From NCBI GenBank assembly GCA_027081495.1, contig JALWKJ010000070.1, positions 1-21,956 of the forward strand: DNA of 21,956 bases. Reading direction: 5' to 3'. The translations under genes were made by a program, and so were the position numbers. The stretch comes from Campylobacterales bacterium (lineage in GTDB: Bacteria; Campylobacterota; Campylobacteria; Campylobacterales; QNZT01). Below are positions 14,589 to 21,956 of the stretch, piece by piece. The notes under the pieces are model-generated. The model saw only the letters and a program-made list of their open reading frames with translations. It was not told the DNA's origin and searched no databases. Numbering within the stretch: the first letter of the stretch is position 1; each line of letters begins with the position of its first letter.

Positions 14589-17142
14589 AAATGATATCTT
14601 CATGATATCTTTTACGATAGTAACGAAGCACCGCCATTTTCACCGCATCGTTAAACACAAACCAAACAAGCGCATATCCCCACATCCATATAGCCCACTC
14701 CCAACCGATGGGTTCCATAAGCCCAAAACCGTAAACCGCTATAACGGTGCCGGCAACCCGACTAAAAAATGTCGCGTTAAAAAGTGTCCACGAAGGCCAT
14801 GGTCTTTTCCAAAACCAATCGTCTATACGGGTGTTATATATAGTGCCGTGTCCGGCTATTACAAGTTTTGCGAAAAATGCGCTTTGCACAAAATCAAGCG
14901 GTAAATGCATCAAAGAAATCAAAATCCAAAAGAGCGTAAACGAAGATATTACTCCGGCGATTCCAAGCCATGAAGCCAAAATAAAAACCTCTTTCATATC
15001 CCATCTGACGGGATTTTGGCGAACTTTCGTATTGTCGTACGCGATTGTCATAATCGGTATATCGTTTAAAAGCGCCAATATAATAATCATAAGCGCCGTA
15101 ATCGGATAAAAGTCATATATCACGATCGCAAGCGTCATAAATACAATCACGCGAATAGTTTCGGCGATTCTAAAAATGGTATAACTTTTCATCCTCTCAA
15201 ATATCTGTCTAGCCGATTTGATAGCGTCTATGATCACTTTTAAACCGGGAGCCAGCAAAACGATATCGGCGGCCGCTCTTGCGGCGTCCGTCGCGCCGCT
15301 AACGGCTATACCGCAATCGGCTTTTTTCAAAGCTGGAGCGTCATTTACCCCGTCGCCCGTCATACCCACTATGTGATCCGCTTTTTGAAGTTCATCGACG
15401 ATAAAGTATTTATCTTCGGGATAAACCTGCGCAAATCCGCCCGCCTCTTCGATCATAGCTATGATTTCCGATTCGTGTTTTTTAACGGAACCTTTTGGTA
15501 AAGGAGTATTATAAAGCTCTTTTTCCACCTCTTTTACGATCTTTTTCGTTAGCTTTTGTATCTCGTCTTTTGGGATATCAGGTTTTAAGACTTTCGTAAA
15601 AGCTTTTGAAAGTACCTGGGCAAGCACTAAAAACTCCCCGATACTTTCTCCTTTCAGCTCTCTAATATCTTGGATTTTGCCTTTTATGGAAAGTAACGAG
15701 GCGATATATTTGGCGACGGCGATATTATCGCCCGTTACCATTTTTATGGAGACTCCTTTATTTTCGGCTTCGGCGATCGTCTCTTTGGAATCCTCTCTCA
15801 ACGGATCATAAAGCGGTATCAAACCGACTAAATGATATCTATCTTCCTCACAGTTTCGATACCCTACGCCTAGCGTTCTAAAACCGTTACCGGCAAATTC
15901 TTCCACTTTTTTATATAAAAGATCTTTATCGAACTCATTTTCGTCACTAAGCTCTATGATAACTTGAGGAGCGCCTTTAGTGACGACAAGTTCGCATTTT
16001 TCATTCTTTATAACCGCTTCGGTGCGTTTTCTTACGGGATCAAAAGGAATAAATTTTTTAAGAGTATAGTTTGCAAAAATTTTATTTTCTTGCGCAAAAT
16101 CGAAAATAGGCTTTTCTATGGGGTCGTGATTATGTTTCTGGCTTGCCATCAAGGCGTATGTAATCAAATCTTTTATCTGATATTTTCCAACCAAATAGGG
16201 TTTGGATATCTCCATCTCATTTTTTGTAAGAGTTCCCGTTTTATCCGAACAAAGAATATCCATTCCCGCCATCTCTTCGATCGATGCGAGACGGCTGACG
16301 ATCGCCTCTTTTGCCGCAAGCGCCTTGGCTCCTATCGCCATCGTAACGGTCAATACGGCCGGCATAGCCACGGGAATAGCCGAAATGGTAAGCACAAGAG
16401 CAAAAACCAAAAGCTCTAAAGTCGGCTGATCTGTTTTTAGACCATGATATATGATGATAGCGATCATAACAAGAGTAACGATGATTAAAAAGTTACCCAC
16501 TTTTATAACCATTTTTTGAAAATGACTTCTCTCTTCTCTTTGGGCTTTTGCGACAAGAGAGACGGTTCGTCCAAAATAGGTATTTTTACCGGTTGCCGAT
16601 ACTTCGCCGATCATTTCACCCTGCTTTATGATAGCGTTTGCATACAAATCGTCGCCCGCTTTTTTATGAACGGGTAGAGATTCGCCCGTAAGCGCCGACT
16701 GATCGACTTGCAAAAAATCGCCCCCGCCTATTAGTTTTAAGTCCGCGGGAACGATATCGCCTATTTTCAGTTTAACTATATCGCCGGGCACGAGCTCTTT
16801 CGCATCTATCTGAACCCAGTGACCGTCGCGAAGAGCGATCGCTTTTCTTGCAAGTTTTTGTTTCAAGACTTTTATAGCGTTAAGAGCTTTGGATTCTTGA
16901 TAAAAATCGACTAACGCGTTTACAAAAAGCAAAATCAGAATAATCGTAAAATCTTCCCATCTTTTAGCCGCCGCCGAAAGTATAGCCGCGACTTCGATCA
17001 TCCACGGGATCGGTCCCCAAAAACGACGAAACAGTCTGTGCAGCCAACTCTCCTCTTTCTCTTGTATCTCATTGAAACCGTATTTTTTGAGTCTTTTTTC
17101 GGCTTCTTGGTTCGTAAGACCTTTTATTTTATCGATATCCAT
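14587..17142 (-). CDS. Plasma-membrane-type proton P-ATPase (P3A)
   Basis: ATP-driven proton export pump of 851 aa, related to the fungal and plant PMA/AHA pumps. Visible: actuator motif LTGES (151-155), phosphorylation site SDKTGTLTKNE with Asp300, ATP-binding KGAP (389-392), hinge MTGDGVNDAPALKKAD (594-609), and the M5-M6 region with Arg664 and ALLNDIPIMTI, Asp694, which fit the Arg/Asp pair central to proton transport in AHA2. About ten membrane segments are expected. The chain ends shortly after the last helix, so the C-terminal autoinhibitory domain of plant pumps is missing. A charged stretch at about 510-563 in the P domain, rich in Lys/Glu, looks longer than in eukaryotic pumps. AAAGGGGTGA precedes the start, 14 bp after the metallohydrolase gene. 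It likely uses ATP to protect cytoplasmic pH or build proton motive force. Confidence 0.93.
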   Translation of the reverse strand: MDIDKIKGLTNQEAEKRLKKYGFNEIQEKEESWLHRLFRRFWGPIPWMIEVAAILSAAAKRWEDFTIILILLFVNALVDFYQESKALNAIKVLKQKLARKAIALRDGHWVQIDAKELVPGDIVKLKIGDIVPADLKLIGGGDFLQVDQSALTGESLPVHKKAGDDLYANAIIKQGEMIGEVSATGKNTYFGRTVSLVAKAQREERSHFQKMVIKVGNFLIIVTLVMIAIIIYHGLKTDQPTLELLVFALVLTISAIPVAMPAVLTVTMAIGAKALAAKEAIVSRLASIEEMAGMDILCSDKTGTLTKNEMEISKPYLVGKYQIKDLITYALMASQKHNHDPIEKPIFDFAQENKIFANYTLKKFIPFDPVRKRTEAVIKNEKCELVVTKGAPQVIIELSDENEFDKDLLYKKVEEFAGNGFRTLGVGYRNCEEDRYHLVGLIPLYDPLREDSKETIAEAENKGVSIKMVTGDNIAVAKYIASLLSIKGKIQDIRELKGESIGEFLVLAQVLSKAFTKVLKPDIPKDEIQKLTKKIVKEVEKELYNTPLPKGSVKKHESEIIAMIEEAGGFAQVYPEDKYFIVDELQKADHIVGMTGDGVNDAPALKKADCGIAVSGATDAARAAADIVLLAPGLKVIIDAIKSARQIFERMKSYTIFRIAETIRVIVFMTLAIVIYDFYPITALMIIILALLNDIPIMTIAYDNTKVRQNPVRWDMKEVFILASWLGIAGVISSFTLFWILISLMHLPLDFVQSAFFAKLVIAGHGTIYNTRIDDWFWKRPWPSWTLFNATFFSRVAGTVIAVYGFGLMEPIGWEWAIWMWGYALVWFVFNDAVKMAVLRYYRKRYHEDII

Positions 17143-17156
17143 ACTTCACCCCTTTA

Positions 17157-18554
17157 TCAGGAAACAAAAATCTTCTCTTTCTCTTTTACTATATGTACAC
17201 GATTTTGCATATGTTTTTTTATCTCTTTTTTAAAAATTATCTGTTTCTCTTTCTCACCGTGAATCAAAAAGATATTTCCTAGCGTATCAAAGCTCTTCAT
17301 CCACTCTAAAAGCTCGCTTTGATCGGCATGGGCGGAAAAACCGTTTATGGTATATATTTTAGCGTTTACATTGACTTTTTCATGATAAACATCAATCCAT
17401 TTCGCACCTTCTACAATCTTCCTTCCAAGTGTTCCGTATGCCTGATAACCCACAAAAATAACACAGTTTTTCGGATTCCAGATTCGATTTTTAAAATGAT
17501 GTTGTATTCGTCCGCCTGTACACATTCCGCTTCCGGCTATGATGATACAGCTGTCTTCTTCATTGATCTTTTTTGATTCTTCGGGTTTAAGAGTATAGTG
17601 CAAATACTCAAACTCAAATATCGTACCGTCTCTTTTTAAAAAATCGTTACAACACTTGCTGAGTTCTTGATGATATTTGTTATAAAGATTCGTAGCCCTA
17701 ATCGCCATAGGAGAATCGAGAAATATTTTACATACGGGTAACTCTTTGTCGTCGTACATCTGTTTTAAAATGCACAGTATCTCCTGAGTTCTCTCGATGG
17801 CAAAAGAGGGTATCATGATACTTCCCTGCGACAAAAGCGTATTTACTATAGCCTCTTTAAACTCTTCTACGCTCTCTTTGATACCTTTATGGTTACGATC
17901 TCCGTATGTTGACTCTATATAAAGAGTATCCGCTTTTTTTACGATAACCGGATCAGACATGACTATATCGTTGTGATTTCCCAAATCTCCGCTAAAAACA
18001 ATCGTTTTCGGCTGCCCCTGTTCAATATAATCAATCTGGATCGTCGCCGAATCAAGAATATGCCCGGCATTTCTAAAAATCGCGCTTACATCCTTTCCTA
18101 ACGATACTTTCTCGTCGTATGAGACATATGTGCTGGGCAAATCATACGCGCTTTCTACATCTTCTACGGTATAAAGAGGAAGAGCGACCCTATCTTCTTC
18201 GCCTCTTCTTTGAGCTTTTCTCATTCTGGTTTTAAACTCTTCCTCCATCAAATGAGCGGCATCCAATAAAACTACTTCAGCCAGATCGAAAGTCGATCCG
18301 AGAGTGATTATTCTGCCGCGAAATCCCTCTTTGACCAATTTCGGTATTCTTCCTACATGATCTAAATGAGCATGCGTAATAAGCAAAACATCGACTTCTT
18401 TTGGATCAAAACCGAAAGCCTTGTAGTTTTCTCTCTCATGTTCTCCTTGAAACATACCGCAATCAATCATGATTTTTAATCCGTTTTCAAGCTGCAAGAG
18501 ATGACATGAACCCGTTACGACCTCAGCCGCGCCAAAAGATTGAATAACCGCCAT
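17157..18554 (-). CDS. Beta-CASP metallo-beta-lactamase-fold RNA hydrolase
   Basis: Cytosolic metal-dependent nuclease-type protein of 465 aa. Metal-ligand motifs: THAHLDHVG (60-68), His165, SGDLGNH with Asp190, and the C-terminal GFSAHAD (405-411) plus IHGE (431-434). Between them lie the beta-CASP signatures PSFAIERTQE (249-258), SGMCTGGRIQHH (342-353) and VGYQAYGTLGR (368-378). This is the CPSF73/Ysh1-like group, whose characterised members cleave or trim RNA; no extra KH domain is present. Length is typical. It lies 16 bp after the HdeD-like gene and 14 bp before the proton pump, clearly within one operon. Its RNA target is unknown; being embedded among stress and membrane genes suggests a role in RNA turnover under stress rather than general mRNA decay. 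Confidence 0.92.
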   Translation of the reverse strand: MAVIQSFGAAEVVTGSCHLLQLENGLKIMIDCGMFQGEHERENYKAFGFDPKEVDVLLITHAHLDHVGRIPKLVKEGFRGRIITLGSTFDLAEVVLLDAAHLMEEEFKTRMRKAQRRGEEDRVALPLYTVEDVESAYDLPSTYVSYDEKVSLGKDVSAIFRNAGHILDSATIQIDYIEQGQPKTIVFSGDLGNHNDIVMSDPVIVKKADTLYIESTYGDRNHKGIKESVEEFKEAIVNTLLSQGSIMIPSFAIERTQEILCILKQMYDDKELPVCKIFLDSPMAIRATNLYNKYHQELSKCCNDFLKRDGTIFEFEYLHYTLKPEESKKINEEDSCIIIAGSGMCTGGRIQHHFKNRIWNPKNCVIFVGYQAYGTLGRKIVEGAKWIDVYHEKVNVNAKIYTINGFSAHADQSELLEWMKSFDTLGNIFLIHGEKEKQIIFKKEIKKHMQNRVHIVKEKEKIFVS

Positions 18555-18570
18555 AATAGTCCTTTAAAAT

Positions 18571-19116
18571 TTATTCATCGAGTTTTTGCAAAAACGATCC
18601 GCCCATAAAAAGCGCCAAACCGTCGAACAAAAGACTTATACCTACAAATATACCTACTAAATAAAGAGAGCTAAAAGGCCATCCTATGACGAATAACACC
18701 CCAAGCACAAGCGACAATAAAGCGTTTACCAACCATACCCACCACCCCTTTGCGGGATGGATATTTGACGCCAAGGCGAAACCGGCAAAAGCATCCATAA
18801 AAAAGTATATCGAAAGCAGTAATCCGACGGTCGCCACGCCGCCAAGAGGATAAAACAGCATAAAAAGCGCTACGCCTATAAGGATTACCGCTTTAAGCCA
18901 GCCTCTGTATTCGCTTCTATCCGTCTGCCAAGTAAAAAAAGCGGCGGCTATTCCCGCAAAGAGTAATAACCACGCTACGAAAGCAACGGTAGCAAGCGTC
19001 ATAAACATAGGAAATACTATGCCTACAATCCCCAAAACCATAAAAACTATACCCGTAATTTTTGCATGTTTGCCAAATTTTTTAAAAACAGGCTCATCAA
19101 TAGGATAATTCCACAT
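18571..19116 (-). CDS. HdeD-family (DUF308) membrane protein
   Basis: Inner-membrane protein of 181 aa with six hydrophobic segments (about 19-36, 40-62, 73-90, 93-116, 123-144, 149-172), arranged as three repeated helix pairs each with Gly-rich packing, as in DUF308. The family name comes from E. coli HdeD, an acid-resistance membrane protein needed at high cell density; its biochemical activity is unknown. The start has AGGAGT about seven bases upstream. It is the first gene of the operon, with a TATAAT box 35 bp upstream and a terminator just beyond that. Acid-stress linkage fits the proton pump two genes downstream, but is inferred. Confidence 0.88.
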   Translation of the reverse strand: MWNYPIDEPVFKKFGKHAKITGIVFMVLGIVGIVFPMFMTLATVAFVAWLLLFAGIAAAFFTWQTDRSEYRGWLKAVILIGVALFMLFYPLGGVATVGLLLSIYFFMDAFAGFALASNIHPAKGWWVWLVNALLSLVLGVLFVIGWPFSSLYLVGIFVGISLLFDGLALFMGGSFLQKLDE

Positions 19117-19150
19117 ATTTTACTCCTAATGAAATTTTTCAGTGAATTCA

Positions 19151-19156
19151 ATTATA
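19151..19156 (-). promoter_or_regulatory. -10 box of the seven-gene operon
   Basis: Perfect minus-strand TATAAT in an AT-rich spacer between the upstream terminator and the HdeD-like gene. The -35 region (about 19174-19179, CAGATA on minus) is poor, as is common in Campylobacterota. Confidence 0.6.
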
Positions 19157-19203
19157 TATAAATAAAATAGTTATATCTGTAAGCCAACTAACATAAAAGA
19201 GAA

Positions 19204-19228
19204 AAGGCGGGAAGGAGATTCCCGCCTT
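19204..19228 (-). terminator. Intrinsic terminator of the lipoprotein gene
   Basis: Perfect 10-bp stem (19204-19213 with 19219-19228; AAGGCGGGAA) and 5-nt loop, 15 bp after the lipoprotein stop codon. On minus it is followed by a T-rich run (TTCTCTTTT); on plus no T-run follows, so it acts in the minus direction. Confidence 0.88.
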
Positions 19229-19243
19229 GAAGAGTGTGTTTAA

Positions 19244-21715
19244 TTAAAAGTTAAAATTCGGAAAAGATTGCGGTTTTTGCAAAAACCAAACTTCTATTTC
19301 GGACGGATCGTCGTCTTGACCGCCATATGTATTATCTCCGTTTGTATCATAAGTGGAGGCGAACTTCCATAGTTCAGCGTTTTTAACGAGTAGGTTCATG
19401 CGAGTATCTTCAAATTCCAAAATTTTTGAACCTAAAATTTTGTATGAGCTAACGGAAGTCGTATTTCCGCCGTCTGAAACATTTCTAATAGTGAAATCGG
19501 TGATATTTGCATCTATTTTTGCAAAAACTTTACCGCTTTCATCAACCCATGAGGTATAAAATGTCGTACCATTTAAATCATCGGAAGTGAATGATAGAGT
19601 ATGGGCTTTGTCAAAAATCGTTATTTCCACTCTCTGTGTCGTTGTTTTATTGCCGTCTGTCAAATTCATATCTATAAAATCCGTACCGTTAAAATCCGAC
19701 GGCGGCATATATATAACGCTATTTAGCGCATCCATCTCGATTGTAAAATTATCATCTACCGCATCATTGTTTACTTTAAGAACTCCATGTGCCGGCTTTT
19801 TAACGATTCCCATCGTTAATGCGTCTTGATCCTCATCGACAGGCGAAATAGCGCGAGTCATATCTATAGGAACGCCATCCATGGTGACGGGAGGAAAATT
19901 TATGATAATTTCAGGTGCATGATTAGTGTCTGTTTCCGTAAACGAAGGATATCCGACGGGCTTATTCCGATACCATTTGATAATATCTTTTCCGTCATCG
20001 TCTTCAACCATTAGCAATAAATACGCAAGAGTCTGATTTAAAAGGGTTAAATTGTGCTCTTTAGATGAAATCGTCGCTGCTAAATTTGAGTTAGTTATTT
20101 CATATGTTCCTTTTTCTACTTCTATCGTATCTCCAATTTGATTTGTTACCGTTATATTCTGATCCGTAATATCAAATTTTGCATAAGCGATTTCGTCATT
20201 TTCCATCCATGATGTATAAAAAGTTTTATTCGCTACCATTTGAGTAGTTATAGGAATACTCTTTAGCGTTATAAAACCTCCGATTTTATCAAAAATATTT
20301 TCATCATCTTCATTTTGTATGCCGATAGTGGCTGTAACGCTAAATATTTCACCTAATTCGCCTATAGAATCAAGAGGAACAATCAACTCTACGCCGTTAC
20401 TAAAAGTTTTATAATCGTATCCCTCTATTGATGCGCCTTCGGAAGAAGCCGTATCTACCATATATGCGCTATCTTTCATGAGTCCAAACTCATATCGAGT
20501 ATCGATCTCTATCCAAAAAATATTTGAATATCCTTCCGGCGGCGTTTGGGTAGCGATTGCGTTTTTGATATCTCCTTTTGATTTTACCGTTATTATTAAT
20601 TTATTGTCTTTTATGCTCGTTTCTAAAGATATAAGCTCAAATCCGGGATTAGCTCCGGAAGAATCCGACTGAGAATCTTTAATCACCTCGTTATAGTTAA
20701 CGCTTTTTTCAATTAACTTGGTCTCCGCGTCTTTGAGTGTTTTAAATAGAAAAAACCGTTCATCGTCTTGTTCCGAAGTCAAAATAAAATATTTATTGCC
20801 ATTTACGACTCTCTCGAATATTTCTTTACCGTTTATTTTTAATTTACCGTTTTCAACGATATATGTACTTACATCATGTGCATTTGGATTTAGCATACTT
20901 TGCCACTTCAGATGCGTCTGGTTAAAATCCAACACTCCCCAATCATTCTCTTCGATTATATAAAATCTTTTATCGGCGATCTCATCTTTAGTCAAAGGAA
21001 GAGTGCTTGGGTTAAAAGTACCGTTATTATCCGCTATATTGTTCTCTATATCTCTTTTTTTCATAGCTTCCGCTAATTTTTGAGTAGCGTCGCTGTCTCC
21101 GGCTTGCGCGTCTTTCAAATCTTCAGTAACCTCATCGATAAAATCCGCCATACTTATATTTGCATCTTTTGCCGCATCTTGAAATGATCCTATAACCTCT
21201 TTATAATCTCCTTTTAAAGGATCGTCATTTAAAGGATCTATACCGAACATCGATTTGATGTCATCGTTTGCGGCTGTAAGATTTGCTTTGCTTACTCCAA
21301 GCTGTTGCATCCTTTTAACAACCGCTTCGGTTAAAGGTGAAATATTTACGGTGACTTTACCGCTATTTTCCGTAACAGCCGCAGCCGATCTTAGTTTCAA
21401 CCCCGATGAACACATGCTTCTAACCATTGAAGCCGGATTTAACATCCTTGATAAACTATCGCAGGTCACTTCAACCTCGACAATTCCGTTATAAGATATA
21501 TTTAGATCATATGTACCGTCGTCATTGTCGGTTCTACCGTTAGCCAATAATTTGTTTTTATTGCCAAAAGGATAGACTCCTACGATACCGTTTACTATAA
21601 GATCATCGACCGCTATACCCGTAATTTTTACATTCGCGCCGGATTTTGGATCATTGCTTCCACCGCATCCAATAATCGCAAAAATTACAAATATACTTAA
21701 CAGATATTTGAACAT
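19244..21715 (-). CDS. Large surface lipoprotein with triplicated unit and cadherin-like domain
   Basis: Predicted lipoprotein of 823 aa. Start chosen at ATG 21715, which has AAGGAGAG upstream and gives a compact signal MFKYLLSIFVIFAIIGC with lipidation Cys17; the frame runs on to an ATG at 21757 without reason. Residues 27-85 resemble a carboxypeptidase-regulatory-like beta domain; 115-225 are acidic and helical. A roughly 90-residue unit beginning A-x-K-x-FY appears three times, near 247, 495 and 714 (FYIIEENDW, FYTSWMENDE, FYTSWVDESG), each with a downstream Trp/Phe beta pattern; copies two and three also share the closing KPxxxPxF. Between two and three is a cadherin-like domain (about 599-703; HAPEI, VDEDQD, PPSDFNGTDF). 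Acidic, Ca-friendly Asp/Asn clusters occur throughout. Probable outer-membrane adhesin or matrix protein; ligand unknown. Confidence 0.82.
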   Translation of the reverse strand: MFKYLLSIFVIFAIIGCGGSNDPKSGANVKITGIAVDDLIVNGIVGVYPFGNKNKLLANGRTDNDDGTYDLNISYNGIVEVEVTCDSLSRMLNPASMVRSMCSSGLKLRSAAAVTENSGKVTVNISPLTEAVVKRMQQLGVSKANLTAANDDIKSMFGIDPLNDDPLKGDYKEVIGSFQDAAKDANISMADFIDEVTEDLKDAQAGDSDATQKLAEAMKKRDIENNIADNNGTFNPSTLPLTKDEIADKRFYIIEENDWGVLDFNQTHLKWQSMLNPNAHDVSTYIVENGKLKINGKEIFERVVNGNKYFILTSEQDDERFFLFKTLKDAETKLIEKSVNYNEVIKDSQSDSSGANPGFELISLETSIKDNKLIITVKSKGDIKNAIATQTPPEGYSNIFWIEIDTRYEFGLMKDSAYMVDTASSEGASIEGYDYKTFSNGVELIVPLDSIGELGEIFSVTATIGIQNEDDENIFDKIGGFITLKSIPITTQMVANKTFYTSWMENDEIAYAKFDITDQNITVTNQIGDTIEVEKGTYEITNSNLAATISSKEHNLTLLNQTLAYLLLMVEDDDGKDIIKWYRNKPVGYPSFTETDTNHAPEIIINFPPVTMDGVPIDMTRAISPVDEDQDALTMGIVKKPAHGVLKVNNDAVDDNFTIEMDALNSVIYMPPSDFNGTDFIDMNLTDGNKTTTQRVEITIFDKAHTLSFTSDDLNGTTFYTSWVDESGKVFAKIDANITDFTIRNVSDGGNTTSVSSYKILGSKILEFEDTRMNLLVKNAELWKFASTYDTNGDNTYGGQDDDPSEIEVWFLQKPQSFPNFNF

Positions 21716-21755
21716 ATGACTCTCCTTCTCTAATTTATTAATCACATATAAATTC

Positions 21756-21761
21756 ATTATA
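21756..21761 (-). promoter_or_regulatory. -10 box of the lipoprotein gene
   Basis: Minus-strand TATAAT about 40 bp before the lipoprotein ATG, within a very AT-rich divergent intergenic region (21716-21907). No clear -35. Confidence 0.5.
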
Positions 21762-21864
21762 TTAGATAGATTATTAATAATAAATAAATATTTTATCTAT
21801 TAATCATATTTTTTAAAAGTTATTTCATTTACTGAGTATTAATCCTATATTAACGCTTGTATTT

Positions 21865-21870
21865 TATAAT
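21865..21870 (+). promoter_or_regulatory. -10 box of the divergent plus-strand gene
   Basis: TATAAT 37 bp before the ATG at 21908, preceded by TTGTATT. The region further upstream is AT-rich without a clear -35. Confidence 0.55.
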
Positions 21871-21907
21871 TTCACTATAAAATTACTTTAGTATCAAGGA
21901 GTCAACT

Positions 21908-21956
21908 ATGAAAAAGTTAGTCATTTCCGGTTTAGCAGCCTTAGCATTAAGTACGA
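21908..21956 (+). CDS. 5' end of a secreted or outer-membrane protein gene
   Basis: Only 16 codons are inside the window. They read MKKLVISGLAALALST, a typical start of a Sec signal peptide (two Lys, then a hydrophobic Ala/Leu core). AAGGAG at 21896-21901 lies six bases before the ATG and a TATAAT is at 21865-21870. It is divergent from the lipoprotein gene. The mature protein cannot be identified from what is present. Confidence 0.75.
   Translation, partial: MKKLVISGLAALALST

Noticed and set aside
14577..14603. In-frame ATG at 14603 as flavoprotein start
   Set aside because: It lies within the ATPase coding sequence, has no ribosome site, and arises from an 11-bp direct repeat (ATGATATCTT); TTG at 14576 has AAGGAGG five bases upstream.
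15964..16419. Long plus-strand open frame opposite the ATPase gene
   Set aside because: It is antisense to a certain gene with intact motifs, has no ribosome site, and its composition is that of a codon shadow.
21716..21757. Upstream ATG for the lipoprotein
   Set aside because: It would put 14 polar residues before the signal peptide and overlaps the -10 box; ATG 21715 has the ribosome site.

Overview
The window reads as a chromosomal segment of a Campylobacterota (epsilonproteobacterial) genome, probably a free-living Sulfurimonas/Sulfurovum-like chemolithotroph. This is inferred from the moderately AT-rich DNA, the short AT-rich spacers with TATAAT-type -10 boxes and AAGGAG ribosome sites, and the overall look of the proteins. 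No rRNA, tRNA, CRISPR array, transposase or phage gene was found. All complete genes lie on the minus strand; only a secreted-protein gene cut by the right edge (from 21908) is confidently on plus.

Layout, right to left in the direction of transcription. (1) 21715-19244: a large lipoprotein with three related repeat units and one cadherin-like domain, divergent from the plus-strand gene and closed by a good intrinsic terminator (19204-19228). (2) 19116-9632: a tightly packed seven-gene operon starting at a TATAAT box: HdeD-like membrane protein, beta-CASP RNA-type metallohydrolase, plasma-membrane-type (P3A) proton ATPase, Tat-exported SQR-like flavoprotein without any cysteine, 61-aa membrane protein, MgtC/DUF4010 membrane protein, and alpha-glucan phosphorylase (coupled by ATGA). 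(3) 9488-6826: 74-aa coiled-coil protein and PEP synthase, behind a spacer with a -10 box and a 12-bp palindrome. (4) 6710-2517: single-domain CBM48 protein, an 841-aa sugar nucleotidyltransferase fused to a degenerate phosphomannomutase, a LOG-family protein, and a cysteine-free TraR/DksA protein. (5) 2516-2275: a spacer dominated by nested inverted repeats. (6) 2274-360: two half-size ArsP-type permeases overlapping by ATGA, then a Tat-exported metallophosphoesterase. (7) 1-359: no convincing gene, possible relics of plus-strand genes.

How it may work together (inference): glucan phosphorylase, CBM48 protein, nucleotidyltransferase and PEP synthase fit storage-glucan turnover and gluconeogenesis. 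The proton pump, HdeD, DUF4010 protein, TraR/DksA protein and RNA-type nuclease suggest an energy- or pH-stress module that couples reserve use to proton homeostasis.

The features that most deserve follow-up are the nested inverted repeats at 2198-2469, whose inner 37-position stem pairs better as minus-strand RNA because four of its six non-Watson-Crick positions become G-U there, and the SQR-like flavoprotein that has lost both redox cysteines.
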